DNA of 64,000 nucleotides from Globodera rostochiensis (GCA_018350325.1 JAEVLN010000003.1:4044745-4108744); one strand, 5' to 3'. Positions 1 through 11,384 are shown, counted from the stretch's first letter. Translations and numbers: made by a program. The notes: generated from the letters alone by a model not told the origin.

Positions 1-30
1 AAAATATCCCGCGCAAATTCAATGTTTTAG

Positions 31-156
31 GCCGGCAACACGGAGGGCGACGCGTTGGATCAATTGGGACTCCGGCGTTACTGCTGCAGGCGGATGCTTT
101 TGTCGCACGTCGATTTGATTGAGAAGTTGCTGAACTATCACCCGCTGGAGAAGTGA
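31..156 (+). CDS. rpb-10: RNA polymerase I/II/III subunit RPB10 (RPABC5), last exon
   Basis: This is the 3' terminal exon of the small zinc-binding subunit shared by nuclear RNA polymerases I, II and III. It follows a TTTTAG acceptor ending at 30 and reads in phase 0 for 41 residues to TGA at 154-156. Visible hallmarks are [19 protein letters not shown], with the CC pair that completes the zinc site of the family, and the C-terminus [16 protein letters not shown]. The N-terminal part with the first zinc CxxC lies left of the window. The family is about 67 aa long, so roughly 60% of the protein is here. The match to the human and yeast family is nearly residue for residue, so the identification is secure. 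Nothing about regulation is visible. Confidence 0.95.
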   Translation, partial: AGNTEGDALDQLGLRRYCCRRMLLSHVDLIEKLLNYHPLEK

Positions 157-639
157 GAGCGGGCGGGTCGACACAGTTTCATGGCACTTGCGCAGGGAAT
201 TCTGTTTTGTTGGAAGCGGAACGATCTTTTGATAAAAACGAGTTTTTTATTTCTTTTGTTTTTTCCTCTCTTTTTTTTTTTTGTCTCGTATGAATAGTAA
301 AACCGATGTTTGCATTTTCACATTTTTTTAATCTTTTTATCCGCAAAGGCAAACGAAAAAAGATTTATTTGCTCTATATTTAGTAAAACCTGAGGCATTG
401 GCTTGGAAGGTCACCACATTTTGAAATTTTTAAAAGCCGACAAAAGGGTTCGTAGGCTTTTTGAAGTCGTAGGGCTGGGTAAGAGAACATTTCATCAGCC
501 TTTTAAACTTAAAATGTTGCCTGACAGATACCCCTCGATGCCCATAAAAATGCCATCAAAAAAACTTAGGGTTTCGCTTTTTTCAAACCATAACTTTTTA
601 CAGGTTTATATGATCGTTTAGTTCCTGCTAGATAATAGC
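157..639. other. rpb-10 3' flank, no gene seen
   Basis: AT-rich DNA after the rpb-10 stop with a T-run at 259-281. A short open frame at 403-621 starts only with TTG and has no recognisable motif. I see no RNA gene. Confidence 0.5.
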
Positions 640-900
640 TTGATTGACGTTATTGACGCATAACTTTAGCTCACTCAAAAACCTGATTCGATGTATAAAC
701 TTTGATTTGACGCAAAAACTGTTTTGACGCACAAACTTTGATTTGACGTAAAAACTTTGATTTCACGCATAAACTTCGATTTCATGCAAAAATTTGATTT
801 CACACATAACACTTTGGTTGGACGCTTTGATTTGACGCAAAAACCTGTTTTGACGCAAAAGCTTTGATTTCACGCAAAAACTTTTGATTGGACGCGTAAA
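640..900. repeat. 18-19 bp degenerate tandem repeat (satellite A)
   Basis: About a dozen diverged copies of a unit close to TTTGATTTGACGCAAAAAC follow each other in one orientation; substitutions and small length changes are frequent. It lies just upstream of the truncated LINE. It resembles the tandem-repeat blocks that border the fold-back elements elsewhere in the window, but no inverted partner block is present. The retrotransposon insertion may have separated or removed it. Confidence 0.7.
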
Positions 901-984
901 AATGGTTTTAATTTTAGGGCATTCAATAAAAGATTTTTCCCACTTAACCAGACTCAAACGACCTCGTGCTGTTTGACCAATTAA

Positions 985-3360
985 ATCGCTTACACACATT
1001 TTGTTATCTGCGGAGACTTCAATTTCGCTGACATCTCCTGGTCTCGTTTCTCTGCTAAAACCAAAATCTCCTTAAACTTCTTGGAATTTGTTCAAAATTT
1101 CAAACTTACTCAACACATCTCTGAGCCTACCCACATTCATGGAAACACCCTCGACCTATGTATTACAAATTCCCCAGATCTCATTACAAATGTATATGTC
1201 AAACCTGGGTTATCTGATCACCATTCTATCCATTTCCATTTAAATGCATCGCCCATCAAACACACACCTACAAAAATCCCCTCCTTTTCTCTCAAAAACA
1301 TAACAAAACTAAAACCATCCCTCACCTTCCTTCCACAAATACTCACCCACTTTTTCACAAGCGCAGACAAATATAATGCCTTTTACGACTTCCTAAACCA
1401 GGCCATTCAAAAATTTATACCATACTTCAATATTTCATCCAAGCCCAGCAAAATTAACTACCCACCCCACATAAAATCAATTTTAAACCAAAAAGCCATT
1501 TTATTTCGCCTCGCAAAAACCGACCCCACCCTCAAAAAATCTTACATCCAACTATCCAAAACAGCCAAATCCCTAACCATCCAACACCATAAAGCTTCAA
1601 TACGAAAAACCCTCTCCAGCCAAACCAAACTATATTCATACTTGCGCAAATTTTCAAAAAATTATCAAAATTCATATTCCCTGCAAATAAACAATGAATT
1701 GATCTCACACATTCCTTCAATTTGTGAAATATTCGCCGATACATTCTTCAAGTCATTCCAAAACATTCCGCTACACAATCCACCCTCAATCCACTGTACC
1801 TACCACAAAACAATTGATGATATCGATTTTGACGTTCTAAAGGTCTCACACGTTCTACAGCAACTACCCAACAAACTCAACAGTTCACCTGATCACCTCA
1901 ATTTTCGCCTCCTCAAAAATTGTCACCTGGAACTCACTCCCATTCTCTCTGACCTCTTCCGACTATCCATGGACACATGTTTTATCCCGGACATTTGGAA
2001 ATGCTCTCTCATTATTCCTATACCCAAAAAAGGAAATAAGCATGATCCCTCAAATTATCGCCCCATTTCTATAACCTCTTCCCTATGCAGAATAATGGAA
2101 AAAATCATCTATTCCCAACTATTACATTTTCTTAACTCAGTCAAATTCTTCCACAAAAACCAATTTGGCTTCCTCAAGGGGCGATCCACTACTTTGCAAT
2201 TAATCTCTTCCATCCACCTCTGGTACAAATCAATTATGGAAAAACAGTCTATCCACACCATTTATGTTGACTTTAAAAAAGCCTTTGACTCCGTTCCTCA
2301 TCGCTTCCTTATTTACAAACTTTCCCAAATAGGCGTAAGGGGCAAACTCCTCGCATGGTTCTCCAATTATTTAAATAATAGAAAATTCATTGTTAAAATT
2401 CAAAATCATCAATCTTCCCCTCGCAACATATTATCAGGAGTACCACAGGGTTCAGTCCTAAGTCCACTACTTTTTCTCATCTATGTTAACGATTTACCCC
2501 CAAATGTAAACCCAACAGTCCAAATAAAACTCTTCGCTGACGATCTCAAACTCTTCAAATCAACTCTCACCAATCACACCGATCATGCACTACAAAACGC
2601 TATAAACTCAATTTACCAATGGAGCTTAAACTGGGCCCTCCCAATTTCAATAGAAAAGTCGTGTCTACTCCACATAGGAAACCCAACCTCCAATACTGTC
2701 TACCATATCAACAACCAATCACTCTACCCACAAGAATCCATAACCGACTTAGGAATTCTTATCGACAACAAACTCCTTTTCCACCAACACATTTCTGCAA
2801 TTGTCAAAAAAGCATACTACCGTTCATACCAACTCACACGTGTACTAAACTCTTCAAACCCATCCATCTGGTCACAAGCATTTAAACTGTACATCAGGCC
2901 CCTACTTGAATATGGCTCAGAAATCTGGTCACCGGCAAATCGTAAACTCATCGACAAAATTGAAAATGTTCAAAAATACTTTACCCGCATTGCCTTACTC
3001 AAATCAAAACATTTACAACTACCATACCCACAACGTCTTAAACTTTTCAAATTACCTTCTCTCGAACTTCGCAGAAAAATAATTGATTTAACCATTCTTT
3101 TCAAAATTTGTACGCGCCAAACACATCTAAATCCCAATGAAATATTAACCTTCTCACGCCGTCCCATTAGGAGACATCCCTTTCAGATTGTAGCAACACA
3201 TAAAACATCCAAAACCCAAAACTCATTTGTTAACCGCAATATAAATTTCTGGAACACCCTTCCAAGACACTTATTTGAATCTGGTTCGTCAAAGCACTTC
3301 TCAAAACTAGTTCACACGCACCTTCTAACTTTGCATTTATTTCATTTCGATTTATTGTGA
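985..3360 (+). CDS. LINE ORF2 fragment: endonuclease end plus reverse transcriptase
   Basis: About 791 codons of an ORF2 polyprotein that copies the element's RNA at a nicked target site. The frame opens in the middle of the APE-type endonuclease: FVICGDFNFADISWS (GDFN motif) and GLSDHHSI (the SDH block) are visible. The reverse transcriptase follows: NYRPISITSS, QFGFLKGRSTTLQL, YVDFKKAFDSVPH (motif A), GVPQGSVLSPLLFLIYVNDLP (motif B) and KLFADDLKLF (motif C, FADD catalytic pair). The C-terminal region has LYIRPLLEYGSEIWSP. The N-terminal endonuclease and any ORF1 are missing, so there is no natural start codon. The RT motifs look intact, but the copy cannot be autonomous without the missing 5' end. 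This element is not a virus. Confidence 0.9.
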   Translation: MAYTHFVICGDFNFADISWSRFSAKTKISLNFLEFVQNFKLTQHISEPTHIHGNTLDLCITNSPDLITNVYVKPGLSDHHSIHFHLNASPIKHTPTKIPSFSLKNITKLKPSLTFLPQILTHFFTSADKYNAFYDFLNQAIQKFIPYFNISSKPSKINYPPHIKSILNQKAILFRLAKTDPTLKKSYIQLSKTAKSLTIQHHKASIRKTLSSQTKLYSYLRKFSKNYQNSYSLQINNELISHIPSICEIFADTFFKSFQNIPLHNPPSIHCTYHKTIDDIDFDVLKVSHVLQQLPNKLNSSPDHLNFRLLKNCHLELTPILSDLFRLSMDTCFIPDIWKCSLIIPIPKKGNKHDPSNYRPISITSSLCRIMEKIIYSQLLHFLNSVKFFHKNQFGFLKGRSTTLQLISSIHLWYKSIMEKQSIHTIYVDFKKAFDSVPHRFLIYKLSQIGVRGKLLAWFSNYLNNRKFIVKIQNHQSSPRNILSGVPQGSVLSPLLFLIYVNDLPPNVNPTVQIKLFADDLKLFKSTLTNHTDHALQNAINSIYQWSLNWALPISIEKSCLLHIGNPTSNTVYHINNQSLYPQESITDLGILIDNKLLFHQHISAIVKKAYYRSYQLTRVLNSSNPSIWSQAFKLYIRPLLEYGSEIWSPANRKLIDKIENVQKYFTRIALLKSKHLQLPYPQRLKLFKLPSLELRRKIIDLTILFKICTRQTHLNPNEILTFSRRPIRRHPFQIVATHKTSKTQNSFVNRNINFWNTLPRHLFESGSSKHFSKLVHTHLLTLHLFHFDLL

Positions 3361-3440
3361 CAGACACAAATCTCACATCTGTAAGTGACATAAGTCATAG
3401 ACATTTGTCCTTGATGCTGAATAAATAAATAAATAAATAT
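985..3440 (+). mobile_element. 5'-truncated non-LTR retrotransposon (CR1/Jockey-like LINE)
   Basis: The element starts inside the endonuclease domain and runs to a (TAAA)n-type tail at about 3419-3438, the usual structure of a LINE copy whose reverse transcription stopped early. The coding part is open from 985 to the TGA at 3358-3360, with no frameshift or stop, which suggests a young insertion. The stop at 982-984 is the left limit of the reading frame. I could not identify a target-site duplication. The CR1/Jockey-like placement rests on the C-terminal LYIRPLLEYGSEIWSP-type block and is tentative. Confidence 0.85.
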
Positions 3441-4280
3441 TTCCATGTAAATAGGTTGTATAGTGTTCAAACTGAAATTTATCCACAAATTATTAAAATA
3501 ATTTACTCGCATTTTCTACCCATTTCAATTACAATTGTGGGATTTTTGCACTGATTATGAATTGCTGTGACATAAAACCTCGAAAAATTGTAAACAATTT
3601 ATTTTCAAAATGTTGGACTCTTATTTTATCTTTTGCTTATTTTAATTGGACAGTTTTTATATGATACAGCTAATTGATGACTGAACTGTCTCACGATTGG
3701 ATGCACTCACTATTCATTGCCCCACCACCGCGGGAGGCCTCCCACAGTCAACAGACTTAACCTAATTCACAATGCTTTTATATTATTTTTGAAGAATATT
3801 CGAAATTACCGAACATAGCGCCAAGATTGCTGGCGCCATGTTGGCGATTCCTCCACTAATTTTATTTTATTCAATTTACACAATATTATTACAATTTATG
3901 CAATAAATCAGGCTAACTCATAATTGTCGACTGAATTTGTTTTTGTTTATTAGAGGAATTGGCGTAGAGACGGTCGTTCGGCCTTTTGTTTATGCTTTGG
4001 GTAACTAAGCGAAGGGGCCGTCTGAAATAAATTATGGGAAATTAAGTTTTTTTTTAAATGTTTGGCAAGAGCAAATTAAATTCATAAAAAAAGATTCGAC
4101 GATTTTTTAAATTAAATATTTTTTTGTTAAGATTTTAATTTAAAAAGATATTTGTCCTTTTTTACAAAGAAATTTGTCACTTTTCAAAAATTAGAATATC
4201 AAAATTTAAATGACCTAATCTCAACTCAATAAAATTATGAAAGATTTAAAGTTTTTCTTTCGAAATTTAGGCTTTTTAAA
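3441..4280. other. Intergenic region between LINE and calponin-like gene
   Basis: AT-rich with no convincing exon. It holds a perfect 12-bp palindrome GGGAGGCCTCCC at 3732-3743 and an imperfect inverted motif (CGCCAA ... TTGGCG) near 3820-3847. It also contains the presumed 3' UTR of the minus-strand gene that ends at 4281. Confidence 0.5.
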
Positions 4281-7200
4281 TTAAAATTGCATTTGCCATA
4301 GGACCTGGAATGGGATAACCATTTTGCACTTCTTTTCTTCCTCAAAACTCATCCGATAGCCCCCCGTCGATTCGCTGATCATCGGTCGGAAGGCGCCGAA
4401 TTCGGCACCGCTTCGCGTACAAATTTCGTCAGTGGAAAAAATGCGTGGCACAATGCCATCGGAGAGACGCGACGGTTTCAATTCGCCAATGCCCTGAACA
4501 TATAAAATTAGATATAAATTATTCTAAAGGGCATTTTGTTTAATTTTAAGACATGAAAAAGCCAATTTACCGCCACTTTTTGTACAACATTCCGTCGTCG
4601 ATCAATCACATTTGTTCCGGCATTGTTCGCCTCCGGGTTGGAGCTGAACTGACGGCCAATGATGCAGTTAGACTCCGGCTCACAGCCCTCGCGCATTCCC
4701 TCCTTCAGAGTCACTTTAATTGTCTAAAAAAGTTTAAAAAAATTTGCTTTTGCCTATCGCTTACCGGTGCCATAAAAAGGGGGCACCGGAATTTTTCTGA
4801 ATTAATCACTTAATTTTTGAAAATGTTTGCCTGTGATCGTGGTTTGCCCCACAAATGATTGAGTTCGGCGGGTTGAATACTGCCAAGCATTTGACGCGGT
4901 ATAATTCCTTCAGACATGTAAAGTTTGTCGTCTGTCTCATACCTTAAAAAATATTATTAAATTCCATTCATTTATTTATTTTTGTAATTAAAAAAATTAT
5001 TTTAGTTTAAATTTGAATTCTTTTAGGTTCAATTTTAATCCTATTAAAAAAACTAATGGTTATTTTTACTAATTTTTTTATTGGATCACGATTAAAATTC
5101 GTAAAATGTAATTTTAAAATATAAGTATATTCATAATAAATTGCTCATAGTTGATACTGTAATAATTACTTAATTAATTTTATTTGTTTAAATTTCCCAC
5201 TCGTGCGAGTCCTGCACTCGCTGCACGTTGCGTCGGTGGGCGCCAAATGCTGCGAGTCCGTCACGAGCCTGTGACGTGCACTGGCGCTCGCATTGCGCGA
5301 ACAGCGGCAGCACAGTGTCCGAGTGCAGCGCGCCCTGCACCAGCGGACTGCGGCCTTCGTGCACTCGAATGTTCGGGTCGCGCGCGCTCCCAAATGGCAC
5401 CATTCCGGCCTGAAAAAGGGGTACGATAATTATCGTTGTAATAATTGACTTTTGTCGACAAATTGTCACAATTTTATTGTTAACGATTAAATTCGACCTG
5501 CGATTGCAGCAGAGGGCACGCCTCCCATGGGAGAACATTAGGCAACGCGACCAAATCGGCGGACGCACGCCTACGCGCGTACATTTTGACAGGCCGCGCT
5601 CCGTGCCGCACCGCCTCACGTCCGATGTCCCATATAAAATCAAATATATAAATAATTAATAAATAAAATTAGAGAAATCTTTTACAAATGACGCTCCTCC
5701 GGTGGCATTTCAATGACCTCCGGTGGAGGACGCGGCGGAGGCACCCAACAGCGGCGCTCGAGCTGCTTCATCTTTTAATGATTTAAAAGCTTTAATTAAT
5801 TTCACCCTTCATATTTTAAATTTCTAAAGTAAAAAATTTAAAAAATCACACCCAAAACAAATATTTTAATTAGATTTTTTTGTAATTATTTGCTACTTCA
5901 TTTACTTTTTTCTTTTTTCGACCCTTCCGGCGTCTTTTTTTGCTAGGCTCATCCTCTTCATCTTCAGCTTCATCCTCCAGATTTTCTTTGTCTTCCTCAT
6001 CCTCCATCTTTAATTCAGCAATTTTGTTATTGTTAAGCTAATAAGGTATTTTTGAATAAAAAATTTAAATTTGAATTAGCGCCAAATTCAAAGGTCAAAA
6101 ATTCGAAGTTCAGCGGACCGTGCCACCCTTCCCGAATCACCCATTCTCGAATAAATGACCCAAATCCACCCCAGCAAAAAATTGAAACGGTTCGAAATTT
6201 GTTATTGTTGGCTAAGCAAAATTTTTTTTTAGTCCCACTTTTTTGCTCACGTTTTCTTCCTCTTCGTCTTCTCCTTCTTCCTCTTCTCCTTCTTCCTCTC
6301 CTTCTTCATCTTCTCCTTCCTCCTCTTCTCCTTCTTCCTCTTCTTCTCCTCCTTCATTCTCCATCTTTTCCGCTTCTTTTTCTTCCTCCACATTTCTTAC
6401 CTTAATTTTTAAATAGTTCGTTTCTATTTTCTCGGTAAATATGGTTCTTACAGAGAAGTCAAAAATTGTTGTGCAATTTGCGCATTTATTATTCTTCATA
6501 TATTTCGATTACCTGATCACTACTCTCCTCCTTTTTCTCTTCTCCCTTCTTCACTTCAGCTGACTTTTTCTTTGCTTCTGTTTGCTTCTCCGCCACTTTT
6601 TTCACCTCTTTCTTCCTCTCCTCCTTTCTCTCTGCCACTTTCTTTTCCTTGGTCTGTTTCTCTTCTGCTTCTTTCTTTTTGTCCTCATCTGACTTCTTCT
6701 CTGCCACTCTCTTCCCTACTCCACTCTCTTTCTTTGTTTGCTGCTTTCTCTCTTCCTCTTTCTTTCCTACTCCACTCTCTTTCTTTGTTTGCTGCTTTCT
6801 CTCTTCCTCTTTCTTCCCTACTCCACTCTCTTTCTTCGTATCCTTTTTCTCGGTCGTTTTCTTGCTAACTGGTGCACTTTTTTCTTCCTTTTTCTCTCCG
6901 TCCTTCTTTTGTGTGTCTTCGTTACGTTCTCTTTCTTTCTTTTCCTCCTCGTAAGCCTCTTGCTCCTCTGGTATGAGGATGGGCTCAATGATCAGCGGAT
7001 TTTCGCGGAATTCGGGTGCTAAATTTATAAAAAATTAATTTTTCCCATTTTCCGTGGTTCTTTTCTGACCCGATGATTTGTAGGGCTGTGGTTTTGGCGG
7101 CGGTCGCCAATATGTGCTCTCTTGGGCCTTTGACGTGGTCGGAAGTTGCCATTTGAACTCCTTTTTCGGCGGCGCCGGAGGCGGTTTTGGCAAACGCTCG

Positions 7201-8813
7201 GGGGGAAGGAATCGGGCAAGCAAATTGCCACGGGGCACATTGTCAATAAGCTAAATTGTGGATTAGGTTTATTTAATATTAACGCTTCTTCCCAATCTTT
7301 TCTTTATCAACAAAAAAAATCTCGCCAGAGGGGGTGCCTCCGGGTTAATGAACGCCTTGCGCCTCTCCAGCACGGCTTTCGTCGGTGACACCGACCGCGC
7401 CCTCTCCAATGCCGTTGTTGCGCCCGATTTTGGCTTGGCCAATGTGCCGTCTGTTTCCGGCAGATTTGCTGCGCCAATCGGAAAATGACGAGAAATTTGT
7501 TTTCAAAAAATTTTGAATACTGAAGATTTTGAGCGAGTTGGTGCTGCTGTTTTTTTGGGTGTTGACAAGGATTTGGGAGCATTTTGCTTTACAGTTGGGG
7601 GCGGCATGGAGCCATCTTTGCTCTAAATGAATCATTTTATATAAATTGCAAAACCTTTTAATTTTAAGAAAATATATCCAGTTAGCTTTAATTAAAATAT
7701 TTTCGTTCCGGCACCTCTAAATCAAATCAAAAAAACTTGGCACCGTTAGAAAGCTCTGGCAATTAAATAAAAATAATTTTCGCCTTTTCTGTTTCCTTGG
7801 CCATTTGTTCAACGGTTGTACGGCGTTTCGCTTCTTCCAAACGACTAATGCGTTCATCGGCTTATCAATTTATTACATTTATTAAATTAAGTTTGAATTA
7901 AATTTATTATTTGCAGCAATTAAATATTTTGCACTTCTACCGGCTTTATCTGATTTTAACGAAGGCTCGGGCACTGTTCTTTTAACAGGCGATGCACTCT
8001 CTCTTTCCCTTCGGGGCGTTTCTTAAATATTAAAATAAAATTATTTTAAATATTTTATTTAAATTTAACTCGTTGCCCTACTTTTAAAAAGTTAAAATTA
8101 TTAATTAAAACATGATTAAAAATAGATAAGTAATTTTGCTTTCGGTTTTTTTGCAGTACTTTCGCACTTTATTTTTTAAACGATTATTGTATTTTATTAA
8201 TTTAAAATTTTTACCCTTTGAAGCGGGTTTTGCCGGTACTTTTGGCGGATTTTTAGACGTCTAAAATTATTTAGTCAATAAAAATTAATTGTATTCATTA
8301 ACAAATAAATTTGTATTAACTTAAATATTTTTAACAATTCTTTCTTACACTTTTTTCGTCGCTTTGCTTCTTCCCTACTTTCTCGTTTTCTTTACTTTTT
8401 TCTTTCTCTCTGATGTTAGCTACATTCTTCTCTTCCAGGCTTTTCACCATTTTCTCTTCCACTTTCTTCTTTTCCTCTTTCCTCTTCTCTTCCTTTTTGT
8501 CTTCCACTCTCTTTTCCTCTTTTCTCTTATCTTCCGTTGTTCTTTCCTCTTTCTTCTTTTCCTCTTTTCTCTTATCTTCCACTCTCTTTTCCTCTTTTCT
8601 CTTATCTTCCGTTGTTTTTTCCTCTTTCTTCTTTTCCTCCGTTTTCTTTTCCTCCTTCTTCTTCTCTTCCTTTTTGTCTTCCATCATTTCATCAACTCCA
8701 TCTTGTTCATATTCCTCCAAATCCCCCTCATCCCCGCTGTCTGTCAAATATTCATATGTCCATTCATCTTCGTCCGCCGCCGCTGATTGATGCAAATCGA
8801 ACGATAATGTACG
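4281..8813 (-). CDS. Calponin-like-repeat protein with Glu/Lys-rich region (many exons)
   Basis: Probable actin- or muscle-associated protein of the UNC-87/CLIK type. Exons read on the minus strand: 8349-8813, about 8209-8260, about 7942-8022, about 7753-7863, two within 7307-7628, 7070-7250, 6513-7018, 6251-6400, 5906-6007, 5686-5771, 5498 to about 5620, 5201-5409, 4831-4942, 4571-4723, 4281-4493. The 5' part is acidic then Lys/Glu-rich (KEEKKKEE-type), with Pro-rich pieces such as TSKNPPKVPAKPASK. The C-terminal part holds about five diverged calponin-like repeats, for example CPLLQSQAGMVPFGSARD, TSQARDGLAAFGAHRRNV, EGIIPRQMLGS and DGIVPRIFSTDE. Phases agree through 7250-5906, 5498/5409 and 4571/4493. 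The 5620/5686 junction, a short piece near 4774-4797 and the 7307-7628 and 8100-8200 pieces are unresolved. A possible 9-nt first exon (ATGACGACG, 9259-9267) would join in phase. The family assignment rests on repeat shape only. Confidence 0.6.
6690..6850 (-). repeat. In-gene 54-bp coding repeat (18-residue KKESGVGK units)
   Basis: Inside exon 6513-7018 of the calponin-like gene, three near-identical 54-bp units encode an 18-residue Lys/Glu-rich repeat with the motif TKKESGVGKKEEERKQQ. The repeat preserves the frame, so it looks like recent in-frame expansion of the charged region. Confidence 0.75.
8349..8813 (-). other. Acidic then Lys/Glu-rich exon of the calponin-like gene
   Basis: A 155-codon exon, phase 0 at both ends, with a TTTATTTAG acceptor and an AGT|GTAAG donor. 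It begins RTLSFDLHQSAAADEDEWTY, passes an acidic stretch (TDSGDEGDLEEYEQDGVDE) and then runs in KKEEKRKEE-like repeats. The codons repeat almost in tandem, so the + strand gives false Ser/Phe-rich open frames. A long charged, probably disordered or single-helix linker is likely. Confidence 0.65.
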
Positions 8814-10247
8814 CTAAATAAAAATTCGAAATAAAATTCAATTAAAAAACTTAAATTTTTGGAACGCGTTAACGCTTCTTTGATTTTTGGTTTTAAAATA
8901 CAGTTTCGGTATTTGTTCCCGAATAGCGTTGTCTGCTTTCAGACAACCAAAAAACGGAGGATTTGGGGTTTGGTTCGGTTAAGCGAGGAAGTTCCAGAAC
9001 CCCAAGCCCAGCCACTCCCACCCAATTACTCAAATGCATGTCTAGTGGTTCTCCCACGATCCCCGGCATTACCCAAAAATGTCAATCTCGGCGTGCCAAC
9101 CCTAGTTATTTATTTGAAGCGGTTAATCACAAATATGACACATTACTAATCTAAGATTTAAATCGTTGATTTTCAAAATCTACTATTTTATTTTTAAGAG
9201 AGGGAGTGACAAAACGGAAAAGTACCGTTTCAGAGAATATTAATTCTTGCGTATTTACCGTCGTCATTTAGTGGCTGTTTTCATTGGACTTCACAAATCA
9301 GCGGTCGGCATTTGCAAAACAAAATGTTCAAAAAATAAAATATTAAAAAAATTAAATAAAAAATATTTAAACAAAAAAAGTTTTGCTGTAAACAACCAAC
9401 CACCTGCGGGGAAGGAAAGGGGAACATTCCAACATATGATCGGGTCGGACCCCCCAAGGGGATATCCGGCGGACACCCCTCGGCGAATGGCCCCCTCTCC
9501 GATCAATCGATCGGTGATTGAGTGACAAGAGTGGAATAGTTCGATTTGCCCCCCCTTCCGCATTTTTGAAATAAAAAAAGTCAAAAGGTTGTGACAATTA
9601 AAATCAGAGAATCAACGGATTCAAAAGAAAAATTTTAATTTTAACCATTAAATAAAGGTTTTTTGAGAGTCGAATTAATCTCTCTCTATAAAAAATAGGA
9701 CATTTTATTTCTTCGATTTTCATTCGGCTTTTTATTAAATCAGAACACGCTTTGTGGGGGGGGGGGGGCAGACAAAAATGTGTGCACGGCACCTCACTAT
9801 CAGGGGTAGGCAATTAGCGGTTTCTTTCAAGATTTAATAGCCCCGCTTCATTCCCTGCCAACCAACCCTCTCGCTGTTCCACAGGCAATTTTGCCTGCGG
9901 GGAACAGTTGTTGTGTCAATGGCCCGAGGGAATTTTAGATTTAATGATGGAAAACGCCCTAAGACAAAATGCACTTTAGGAAAAAAGAGACTCAAATACA
10001 ATAAAATTACCGCTAGCTTAAAAATGTAATCTAAAAAAAGGCTTAGACGCTTTTAAAATGAATTATTTATATTGAAAATATACCTAAATAAATAAAATAA
10101 CCAAATTTTATAATTCGAAAACTTAAAATTCGATATACAAAATATATGTAAGGTGACCAAATTGTCAACGCGGAATGGATATATACGCCTTATAAACTTC
10201 AAAATTGCGAAATGTCTTTTAAAGTCATCCGATTTTTAAAAAGGGGC
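8814..10247. other. Region 5' of the calponin-like gene and 3' of the LITAF gene
   Basis: No convincing exon apart from the possible 9-nt start exon at 9259-9267 (-). It holds a G13 tract at 9756-9768. The stretch 8900-9150 is richer in GC and could be a relic of a repeat; I cannot name it. Confidence 0.4.
9874..9907. other. Short hairpin (7+7 bp stem, tiny loop)
   Basis: CTGTTCC then CAGGCAA pair with TTGCCTG then GGAACAG, with small bulges and a 2-nt loop. It would form a stable cruciform or RNA hairpin. The arms are too short for a typical pre-miRNA. Function unknown. Confidence 0.45.
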
Positions 10248-11384
10248 TCAGATACGCTTGTACTGGCCCATGAACGCCTTGCAGTTGGTGCAGTAATGCT
10301 CACAGTCCTGACAGTCGTCCATGCAGAACGGAATCAGACAACAGCCCAACCAACAGCTGAAGAATGGCAAATAAATTATTAAAAATTCATTTAAAATGGG
10401 GGGGGGGGGGACCGACCCAAACAGCAGACAGCCTCCAAACAACAGCCAAGTGAGCAGACCAGCCGAGTACTTGACCTTGGTCAGCACTTGCTGACGACAA
10501 TTTGAACAAAATGTCTGCAAAATAAAATGTAACGGAGGAAATTATAAAAAATGTAATAATAATTATGAATGACAGCCACAGCGCCCGGTCGGATTCGGGG
10601 CACGATACGATAAGTCCGGGATAATTAACGAGATACTATCGATCGAGAAAAAGCCAAATTGAACCATTTGCCAAACATTATTATACAATAGTTGGGAGGG
10701 GGGGGGGTCGGTTAATTCTAAAATTTAGAAAATGTAAATTTGTACAATTTGTCTCAAAGCTTTTTTGTATAATAACATCGTAAGACATATACTGTAGTTG
10801 CTTTCGAACGGTACCAAAAAAAGTTATGACGTTTCGAACTTGTCGGCGCCGGTTTTTAACGAATTTGTGGGAGAAATTTGAAATCCGTCTAGCCGACCCC
10901 AACCGCGCTGCCGGGGATAGGCGACGGATAAAAGCACAAAAATTTAGTAAATTAATATTCAAAATTACGTTTTGAGGTCGCGGCCCCAACTGCGTTTGTC
11001 CTCCCTCAGCCACGTACAAATAAGTGGTTGTGTTGGCGCCGGCATTGCCCGGGGCCCCGGGCGGTGGGTGCTGCGGGTTGCTCATGTTGGGCTGGTACTG
11101 ATGAGCAGCTGAACATTCAAATAATGTATAAATACGGTTTTTGCCTTCCTTTTGAATGGAAAAATTTCAGAAAATTTATTCTATAGAAAAGGGGCAGCCA
11201 AATATATAATCGTAATTTTGTTGAGTGAAATTGTTTCTTGCCTCCGTGGTCAGGCGCATTCGGGTCGGGATAGGCTGCGTACTTTTGAGCATCGTCTGAA
11301 AATTGATGATTAATTGCTGCTTCTTTTTTTATATTTTGAAAAGAGCCGACCATAAGCGGGAGGCGCGTTCGGTTGATGACTCAT
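10248..11384 (-). CDS. LITAF-domain (SIMPLE-like) membrane protein
   Basis: Proteins with this domain are monotopic zinc-binding proteins of late endosomes and lysosomes. Five exons close in frame: 11351-11384, 11242-11295, 10969-11108, 10417-10514 and 10248-10356, giving 144 aa and TGA at 10248-10250. Residues 1-76 are Pro/Asn/Gln-rich with Tyr (MSHQPNAPPAY start), as is usual for the family. The LITAF domain covers about 77-144: N-terminal CSNC knuckle, hydrophobic LLTWLLFGGCLLFGCWLGCC membrane-inserted segment, then IPFC and HYCTNC, the second zinc half, and GQYKRI at the end. The intron after exon 2 uses a GC donor (GGAG|GCAAGA) and restores phase exactly. The intron between exons 4 and 5 contains a G13 tract. 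All domain residues expected for zinc binding are present. Confidence 0.92.

Noticed and set aside
6052..6405. Leu/Pro/Ser-rich plus-strand frames over 6.0-6.9 and 8.3-8.8 kb
   Set aside because: Shadows of Glu/Lys-rich exons on the minus strand.
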